Assembly: GCF_032854445.1 (NCBI RefSeq)
Contig: NW_027018445.1
Coordinates: forward strand, 1-26,051
Origin: Liolophura sinensis
Taxonomy: Eukaryota; Mollusca; Polyplacophora; Chitonida; Chitonidae
Reading direction: 5' to 3'
Length of the DNA: 26,051 nucleotides
The first letter of the stretch is position 1, and each line of letters opens with the position of its first letter. The position numbers and the translations under genes were made by a program. Below the pieces are notes generated by a model, which was given only the letters and a program-made list of their open reading frames with translations, searched no databases and had not been told where the DNA came from. Of the stretch, positions 19,969 to 26,051 are shown in pieces.

Positions 19969-20519
19969 TTGAATGATCATTGATGTCATAATCACGTGCC
20001 CAGCAACGGCTCTTACTCCATGGAAACCAGGGAAATTTGCAATTTTTCAACAGCTGCCGATACCTGGCTCAATTCCGCATCTTTTGGCACCTTACTGAAG
20101 TGGGTCAGTGTTCAGTTGTACTTTTTACAGCAGACTGCATCAAGTACCTTGTGTTTTTTATGTACAAATGGTGTGGTTTTCTACACGTAGATAACGACAT
20201 TGAGATTGTCTTCGACTTAGAAGTAAGACAATTGCTGGGTGAGGTAAATGGGCTATGGCCCAAAGATTTCAGGTCTTCTGGGCTACCGAAGGGCACATAA
20301 CTTATAGTCAAAAGTTGAATATAGTAATGACCAGTCGCGATTGTACAGAGTACAGTGTAGCCGGTTTTCAATTAACAAAAAGACCAGGCAAAAATGCAAA
20401 AAGTGGAAAAAACTGTTCCAATGCTGCTGGTAAGAGGCTAATCCGACGTATTTTGTGACGAGAAATCGAATGGTGCAAACCGCGTTGCTCTCCGACCAAT
20501 ACTTTCGCTGTAGCGACAA
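19969..20519 (+). repeat. U37: satellite unit, type i, N haplotype, first of the indel-rich tract
   Basis: Length 551. Type i with GAGGTAAATGG, GCATCAAG and CCAATGCTG. Six single-base length changes: GGTTTTCTAC, GGGCTATGGCCC, CCGGTTTTC, GCAAAAAGTGG, GGAAAAAACTG and CTTTCGCTG. Confidence 0.9.
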
Positions 20520-21067
20520 TTGAATGATCATTTATGCCATAATCACGTGCGTTGCAACGGCTCTTACTCCATGGAAACCAGGGAAATTTGCAATTTGTCA
20601 ACAGCTGCCGATGCTGGCTCAATTCCGAATCTTTTGGCACCTTACTGAAGTGGGTCAGTGTTCAGTTGTACTTTTTACAGCAGACTGTATCAAGTACCTT
20701 GTGTTTTTCATGTACAAATGGTGTGGTTTTTCTACACGTAGATAACGACATTGAGATTGTCTTCGACTTAGAAGTAAGACAATTGCTGGGTGAGTTAAAT
20801 GGGCTTGGCCCAAAGATTCAGGTCTTCTGGGCTACCGAAGGGCACATAACTTATAGTCAAAAGTTGAATATAGTAATGACCAGTCGCGATGGTACAGAGT
20901 ACAGTTGTAGCCGATTTCAATTAACAAAAAGACCAGGCAAAAATGCAAAAGTGGAAAAACTGTTCCACTGCTGCTGGTAAGAGGCTAATCCGACGTATTT
21001 TGTGACGAGAAATCGAATGGTGCAATCCGCGTAGCTCTCCGACCAATACTTTTGGCTGTAGCGACAA
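20520..21067 (+). repeat. U38: satellite unit, type h, N haplotype
   Basis: Length 548. CGTGCGTTGC, AATTTGTCAAC, TTCCGAATCTTTTGG, GTATCAAG and TTTTTCATG. GCGATGGTACAG is shared with U45 only. Three single-base indels (GATGCTGG, AGATTCAGG, CAGTTGTAGCC). Confidence 0.9.
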
Positions 21068-21619
21068 TTGAATGATCATTGATGTCATAATCACATGCCC
21101 AGCAACGGCTCTTACTCCATGGGAAACCAGGGAAATTTGCAATTTTTCAAAAGCTGCCGATACCTGGCTCAATTCCGCATCTTTTGGCACCTTACTGAAG
21201 TGGGTCAGTGTTCAGTTGTACTTTTTTACAGCAGACTGCATCAAGTACCTTGTGTTTTTTTATGTACAAATGGTATGGTTTTTCTACACGTAGATAACGA
21301 CATTGAGATTGTCTTCGACTTAGAAGTAAGACAATTGCTGGGTGAGTTAAAATGGGCTTGGCCCAAAGATTTCAGGTCTTCTGGGCTACCGAAGGGCACA
21401 TAACTTATAGTCAAAAGTTGAATATAGTAATGACCAGTCGCGATTCTACAGAGTACAGTGTAGCCGGTTTCAATTAACAAAAGACCAGGCAAAAATGCAA
21501 AAGTGGAAAAACTGTTCCAATGCTGCTGTAAGAGGCTAATCCGACGTATTTTTTGACGAGAAATCGAATGGTGCAAACCGCGTTGCTCTCCGACCAATAC
21601 TTTTGGCCTGTAGCGACAA
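21068..21619 (+). repeat. U39: satellite unit, type j, N haplotype
   Basis: Length 552. TTCAAAAGCTG, GGTATGG, GATTCTACAG and CACATGCCC. Seven single-base indels, mostly in G, T and A runs. Confidence 0.9.
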
Positions 21620-22169
21620 TTGAATGATCATTTATGCCATAATCACGTGCGTTGCAACGGCTCTTACTCCATGGAAACCAGGGAAATTTGCAATTTGTCA
21701 ACAGCTGCCGATGCCTGGCTCAATTCCGCATCTGTTGGCACCTTACTGAAGTGGGTCAGTGTTCAGTTGTACTTTTTACAGCAGACTGCATCAAGTACCT
21801 TGTGTTTTTTCATGTACAGATGGTGTGGTTTTTCTACACGTAGATAAAGACATTGTGATTGTCTTCCACTTAGAAGTAAGGCAATTGCTGGGTGAGTTAA
21901 ATGGGCTTAGCCCAAAGATTTGACGTCTTCTGGGCTACCGAAGGGCACATAACTTATAGTCAAAAGTTGAATATAGTAATGACCAGTCGCGATTGTACAG
22001 AGTACAGTGTAGCCGGTTTCAATTAACAAAAAGACCAGGCAAAAATGCAAAAGTTGGAAAAATGTTCCAGTGCTGCTGGTAAGAGGCTAATCCTACGTAT
22101 TTTGTGACGACAAATCGAATGGTGCAAACCGAGTTGCTCTCCGACCAATACTTTTGCCTGTAGTGACAA
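21620..22169 (+). repeat. U40: satellite unit, type k, haplotype switch
   Basis: Length 550. CGTGCGTTGC, GCATCTGTTGG, ACAGATGG, TTCCAC and TTTGACGTC. Private ATTGTGATTG near 21853 and CTAATCCTACG near 22087. Three single-base indels. Confidence 0.9.
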
Positions 22170-22715
22170 CTGAATGATCATTGATGTCATAATCACGTGC
22201 CCAGCAACGGCTCTTATTCCATGGAAACCAGGGATATTTGCAATTTTTCAACAGCTGCCGATACCTGGCTCAATTCCAAATCTTTGGCATCTTACTGAAG
22301 TGGGTCAGTGTTCAGTTGTACTTTTACAGCAGACTGTATCAAGAACCTTGTGTTTTTTATGTACAAATGGTGTGGTTTTTCTACACGTAGATAAAGACAT
22401 TGAGATTGTCCTGGACTTAGAAGTAAGACAATTGCTGGGTGAGTTAAATGGGCTTAGCCCAAAGATTTGACGTCTTCTGGGCTACCGAAGGGCACATAAC
22501 TTGTAATCAAAAGTTAAATATAGTAATGACCAGTCGCGATTGTACAGAGTACAGTGTAGCGATTTCAATTAACTAAAAGACCAGGCAAAAATGCAAAAGT
22601 GGAAAAACTGTTCCAGTGCTGCTGGTAAGAGGCTAATCCGACGTATTTTGTGACGAGAAATCGAATGGTGCAAACCGCGTTGCTCTCCGACCAATACTTT
22701 TGGCTGTAGTGACAA
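22170..22715 (+). repeat. U41: divergent satellite unit, l-like ends
   Basis: Length 546. CTG start and TTTGACGTC as in type l. The middle is unlike any other unit: TTATTCCATGG, GGGATATTTG, TTCCAAATC, GGCATCTTACTG, ATCAAGAACC, GTCCTGGAC, AACTTGTAATC and GTTAAATATAG. It mixes AAAGAC (K) with AGACAA (N). Three single-base deletions. Confidence 0.9.
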
Positions 22716-23265
22716 TTGAATAATCATTTATGTCATAATCACGTGCCCAGCAACGGCTCTTACTCCATGGAAACTAGGGAAATTTGCAATTTTTCAACAG
22801 CTGCCGATGCCTGGCTGAATTCCGCATCTTTTGGCACCTTACTGAAGTGGGTCAGTGTTTCAGTTGTACTTTTTACAGCAGACTGTATCAAGTACCTTGT
22901 GTTTTTCACGTACAAATGGTGTGGTTTTTCTACACGTAGATAAAGACATTGAGATTGTCTTGCACTTAGAAGTAAGGCAATTGCTGGGTGAGTTAAATGG
23001 GCTTAGCCCAAAGATTTCAGGTCTTCTGGGCTACCGAAGGGCACATAACTTATAGTCAAAAGTTGAATATAGTAATGACCAGTCGCGATTGTACAGAGTA
23101 CAGTGTAGCCGATTTCAATTAACTAAAAGACCAGGTAAAAATGCAAAAGTGGAAAATCTGTTCCAGTGCTGCTGGTAAGAGGCTAATCCGACGTATTTTG
23201 TGACGAGAAATGCGATGGTGCAAACCGCGTTGCTCTGCGACCAATACTTTTGGCTGTAGTGACAA
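22716..23265 (+). repeat. U42: satellite unit, chimera of type a (left) and type b (right end)
   Basis: Length 550. Type a through AACTAAAAGACCAGGTAAAA (23121-23140), then b-type CTCTGCGACC at about 23233 and TTTTGGCTG. Private AAAATCTG and GAAATGCGATGG. One extra T (GTGTTTCAG). Confidence 0.88.
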
Positions 23266-23813
23266 TAGAATGATCATTTATGTCATAATCACGTGCCCAG
23301 CAACGGCTCTTACTCCATGGAAACCAGGGAAATTTGCAATTTTTAACAGCTGCCGATGCCTGGCCCAATTCCGCATCTTTTGGCACCTTATAAATGTGGG
23401 TCAGTGTTTAGTTGTACTTTTTACAGCAGACTGTATCAAGTACCTTGTGTTTTTTTATGTACAAATGGTGTAGTTTTTCTACACGTAGATAAAGACATTG
23501 AGATTGTCTTGCACTTAGAAGTAAGGCAATTGCTGGGTGAGTTAAATGGGCCTGGCCCAAAGATTTCAGGTCTTCTGGGCTACCGAAGGGCACATAACTT
23601 ATAGTCAAAAGTTGAATATAGTAATGACCAGTCGCGATTGTACAGAGTACAGTGTAGCCGGTTTCAATTACAAAAAGACCAGGCAAAAATGCAAAAGTGG
23701 AAAAACTGTTCCAGTGCTGCTGGTAAGAGGCTAATCCGACGTATTTTGTGACGAGAAATCGAATGGTGCAAACCGCGTTGCTCTCCGACCATACTTTTGG
23801 CTGTAAGTGACAA
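23266..23813 (+). repeat. U43: satellite unit, type c, K haplotype
   Basis: Length 548. Begins TAGAATGATC (private to U43 and U47). CCCAATTCC, TATAAAT, GGGCCTGGCCC and CCGG. Private GGTGTAGTTTTTC near 23467. Five single-base indels. Confidence 0.9.
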
Positions 23814-24364
23814 TTGAATAATCATTTATGTCATAATCACGTGCCCAGCAACGGCTCTTACTCCATGGAAACTAGGGAAATTTGCAATTTTTCAACAGCT
23901 GCCGATGCCCTGGCTGAATTCCGCATCTTTGGCACCTTATAAATGTGGGGTCAGTTGTTCAGTTGTACTTTTTACAGCAGACTGTATCAAGTACCTTGTG
24001 TTTTCATGTACAAATCGTGTGGTTTTTCTACACGTAGATAAAGACATTGAGATTGTCTTGCACTTAGAAGTAAGACAATTGCTGGGTGAGGGTAAATGGG
24101 CTTGGCCCAAAGATTTCAGGTCTTCTGGGCTACCGAAGGGCACATAACTTATAGTCAAAAGTTGAATATAGTAATGACCAGTCGCGATTGTACAGAGTAC
24201 AGTGTAGCCGGTTTCAATTAACAAAAAGACCAGGCAAAAATGCAAAAGTGGAAAAACTGTTCCAATGCTGCTGGTAAGAGGCTAATCCGACGTATTTTTG
24301 ACGAGAAATCGAATGGTGCAAACCGCGTTGCTCTCCGACCAATACTTTCGGCTGTAGCGACAAA
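23814..24364 (+). repeat. U44: satellite unit, chimera of type d (left) and type i (right)
   Basis: Length 551. Left: AATAATCATT, GAAACTAGGG, TATAAAT, AAAGAC and TTGCAC. Right: AGACAA, GAGGGTAAATGG (compare i-type GAGGTAAATGG), TTGGCCC, CCGG and CCAATG. The switch lies between about 24063 and 24075. Eight single-base indels. Confidence 0.88.
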
Positions 24365-24914
24365 TTGAATGATCATTTATGCCATAATCACGTGCGTTGC
24401 AACGGCTCTTACTCCATGGAAAACCAGGGGAAATTTGCAATTTGTCAACAGCTGCCGATGCCTGGCTCAATTCCGAATCTTTTGGCACCTTACTGAAGTG
24501 GGTCAGTGTTCAGTTGTACTTTTTACAGCAGACTGTATCAAGTACCTTGTGTTTTTCATGTACAAATGGTGTGGTTTTTCTACACGTAGATAACGACATT
24601 GAGATTGTCTTCGACTTAGAAGTAAGACAATTGCTGGGTGAGTTAAATGGGCTTGGCCCAAAGATTTCAGGTCTTCTGGGCTACCGAAGGGCACATAACT
24701 TATAGTCAAAAGTTGAATATAGTAATGACCAGTCGCGATGGTACAGAGTACAGTGTAGCCGATTTCAATTAACAAAAAGACCAGGCAAAAATGCAAAAGT
24801 GGAAAAACTGTTCCACTGCTGCTGGTAAGAGGCTAATCCGACGTATTTTGTGACGAGAAATCGAATGTGCAAACCGCGTTGCTCTCCGACCAATACTTTT
24901 GGCTGTAGTGACAA
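24365..24914 (+). repeat. U45: satellite unit, type h, N haplotype
   Basis: Length 550. As U38: CGTGCGTTGC, AATTTGTCAAC, TTCCGAATC and GCGATGGTACAG. Three single-base indels. Confidence 0.9.
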
Positions 24915-25467
24915 TTGAATAATCATTTATGTCATAATCACGTGCCCAGCAACGGCTCTTACTCCATGGAAACTAGGGAAATTTGCAATTTTTCAACAGC
25001 TGCCGATGCCTGGCTGAATTCCGCATCTTTTGGCACCTTACTGAAGTGGGTCAGTGTTCAGGTTGTACTTTTTACAGCAGACTGTATCAAGTACCTTGTG
25101 TTTTTCACGTACAAATGGTGTGGTTTTTCTACACGTAGATAAAGACATTGAGATTGTCTTGCACTTAGAAGTAAGGCAATTGCTGGGTGAGTTAAATGGG
25201 CTTAGCCCAAAGATTTCAGGTCTTCTGGGCTACCGAAGGGCACAATAACTTATAGTCAAAAGTTGAATATAGTAATGACCAGTCGCGATTGTACAGAGTA
25301 CAGTGTAGCCGATTTCAATTAACTAAAAGACCAGGTAAAAATGCAAAAGGTGGAAAATCTGTTCCAGTGCTGCTGGTAAGAGGGCTAATCCGACGTATTT
25401 TGTGACGAGAAATCGAATGGTGCAAACCGCGTTGCTCTGCGACCAATACTTTTGGCTGTAGTGACAA
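24915..25467 (+). repeat. U46: satellite unit, chimera of types a and b
   Basis: Length 553. Same a-to-b switch and same AAAATCTG as U42, four units upstream, so the chimera was copied and did not arise twice. Four single-base insertions. Confidence 0.88.
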
Positions 25468-26018
25468 TAGAATGATCATTTATGTCATAATCACGTGCCC
25501 AGCAACGGGCTCTTACTCCATGGAAACCAGGGAAATTTGCAATTTTTTTAACAGCTGCCGATGCCTGGCCCAATTCCGCATCTTTTGGCACCTTATAAAT
25601 GTGGGTCAGTGTTTAGTTGTACTTTTTACAGCAGGACTGTATCAAGTACCTTGTGTTTTTTATGTACAAATGGTGTGGTTTTTTCTACACGTAGATAAAG
25701 ACATTGAGATTGTCTTGCACTTAGAAGTAAGGCAATTGCTGGGTGAGTAAATGGGCCTGGCCCAAGATTTCAGGTCTTCTGGGCTACCGAAGGGCACATA
25801 ACTTATAGTCAAAAGTTGAATATAGTAATGACCAGTCGCGATTGTACAGAGTACAGTGTAGCCGGTTCAATTAACAAAAAGACCAGGCAAAAATGCAAAA
25901 GTGGAAAAACTGTTCCACTGCTGCTGGTAAGAGGCTAATCCGACGTATTTTGTGACGAGAAATCGAATGGTGCAAAACCGCGTTGCTCTCCGACCAATAC
26001 TTTTGGCTGTAGTGACAA
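25468..26018 (+). repeat. U47: satellite unit, type c, K haplotype
   Basis: Length 551. Begins TAGAATGATC as U43. CCCAATTCC, TATAAAT and GGGCCTGGCCC (here followed by AAGATT, one A short). Eight single-base indels. Confidence 0.9.
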
Positions 26019-26051
26019 TTGAATAATCATTTATGTCATAATCACGTGCAC
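26019..26051 (+). repeat. U48: partial satellite unit at window edge
   Basis: First 33 bases of a unit: TTGAATAATCATT and CGTGCAC. Too short to type; the start fits a or d. Confidence 0.85.

Larger units (their letters stand above)
17773..20519 (+). repeat. Higher-order block b-c-d-f-i, second copy
   Basis: Copy of 12283-15027 shifted by ten units. Its last unit (19969) is where single-base indels suddenly become common, so some of the differences there are probably sequence errors. Confidence 0.85.
21068..22715 (+). repeat. Higher-order triplet j-k-l, third copy
   Basis: The j and k units match 15028-16125, with added single-base indels. The third unit (22170) keeps the CTG start and the TTTGACGTC end of type l but is otherwise the most divergent unit of the array. 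Confidence 0.8.
22716..24914 (+). repeat. Four-unit higher-order repeat (a/b, c, d/i, h), first copy
   Basis: Two of its four units are chimeras (22716 and 23814). The pattern restarts at 24915, 2,199 bases later. The unit pairs 22716/24915 and 23266/25468 share private variants, AAAATCTG and GACAATAGAATG, seen nowhere else in the window. This four-unit repeat looks like a shortened derivative of the a-b-c-d-f-i-h order at 17224-21067. Confidence 0.8.
1..26051 (+). repeat. Satellite DNA array, 549-bp unit, 47 complete copies plus two partials
   Basis: The same sequence returns every 549 bases from end to end, always in the same orientation, and both window edges cut through a unit. Exact 549-base spacing holds for most of 1304-19968. 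Units differ by linked substitutions that define about twelve types and a mosaic higher-order order. No unique DNA, gene or transposon interrupts the array. Open frames of 60-130 codons recur at the same phase in unit after unit on both strands; they carry frame-ending variants in several types and are not supported as genes. Satellite DNA of this kind is usually found in eukaryotic heterochromatin; location and host cannot be read from the sequence. Confidence 0.98.
24915..26051 (+). repeat. Four-unit higher-order repeat, second copy (cut by window edge)
   Basis: The first two units repeat 22716-23813, including the a/b chimera and the TAGAATG start of the c unit. The third unit has only 33 bases in the window. 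It begins AATAATCATT as expected for type d but reads CGTGCAC where the unit at 23814 reads CGTGCCC. Confidence 0.7.

Noticed and set aside
1-26051. Dozens of open frames of 60-142 codons on both strands
   Set aside because: They are the same few segments of the repeat seen again in each unit. Many need TTG or GTG starts. Stops or frameshifts differ by unit type, both strands are open over the same bases, and the translations match no family I recognise.
1-26051. CRISPR array
   Set aside because: The repetition is of whole 549-bp units with no unique spacers and no short constant repeat.
1-26051. Transposable element or tandem LTR array
   Set aside because: I found no terminal inverted repeats, target-site duplications, poly-A tails or recognisable transposase, reverse transcriptase or integrase motifs in any frame of the unit.
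1-26051. Ribosomal DNA spacer or 5S array
   Set aside because: No segment resembles 5S, 5.8S, 18S or 28S rRNA, and no such gene interrupts the units.
20170-26051. Biological decay at the edge of the satellite array
   Set aside because: The changes are almost all single-base indels, many in homopolymer runs, without a matching rise in substitutions, and no flanking unique DNA appears. Sequence error explains this better, although reads are needed to be sure.

Overview
The whole 26,051-base window is one head-to-tail satellite DNA array. A unit of 549 bp is repeated in a single orientation: 47 complete units plus a 204-bp partial at the left edge and a 33-bp partial at the right edge. There is no flanking unique sequence, and I see no credible protein gene, tRNA, rRNA, transposon end or CRISPR array. 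The many open frames of about 60-130 codons are the same few stretches of the repeat read again in each unit. A long-unit, homogenised satellite of this kind points to a eukaryotic chromosome (pericentromeric, subtelomeric or other heterochromatin). I cannot name the clade. CpG is only mildly reduced (about 16 per unit by hand count), which does not look like a heavily methylated vertebrate satellite.

I number units U0 to U48 with the phase beginning at the TTG of TTGAATGATCAT (first complete unit at 205). Linked diagnostic substitutions sort them into about twelve types, lettered a-l. Read left to right, U1-U47 give: g h a b c d e f g f f g h g a b c d e j k l b c d f i j k l f a b c d f i h j k l a c d/i h a c. 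The sentence 'a b c d' and the sentence 'j k l' recur, so the array has a higher-order structure, but its period is not constant. Successive c units are 12, 7, 10, 9 and 4 units apart. Several units (754, 22716, 23814, 24915) are left/right chimeras of two types, the expected product of unequal exchange between misaligned units.

Two broad haplotypes underlie the types. The N haplotype carries AACGAC, TTCGAC, AGACAA and TTGGCCC. The K haplotype carries AAAGAC, TTGCAC, AGGCAA and TTAGCCC. Each unit also carries a 58-bp cluster of short palindromes (including AATGATCATT and CACGTG), several short dyads, a GGGC...GCCC hairpin whose variants keep pairing, and a cluster of phased A-tracts.

Sequence quality changes sharply. 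Between about 1,000 and 20,160 I find only four length changes from 549. From about 20,170 to the end nearly every unit carries one to eight single-base indels, and the first 960 bases are similarly affected. This looks like an unpolished or low-coverage assembly edge rather than biology, and fine conclusions there should be treated with caution.
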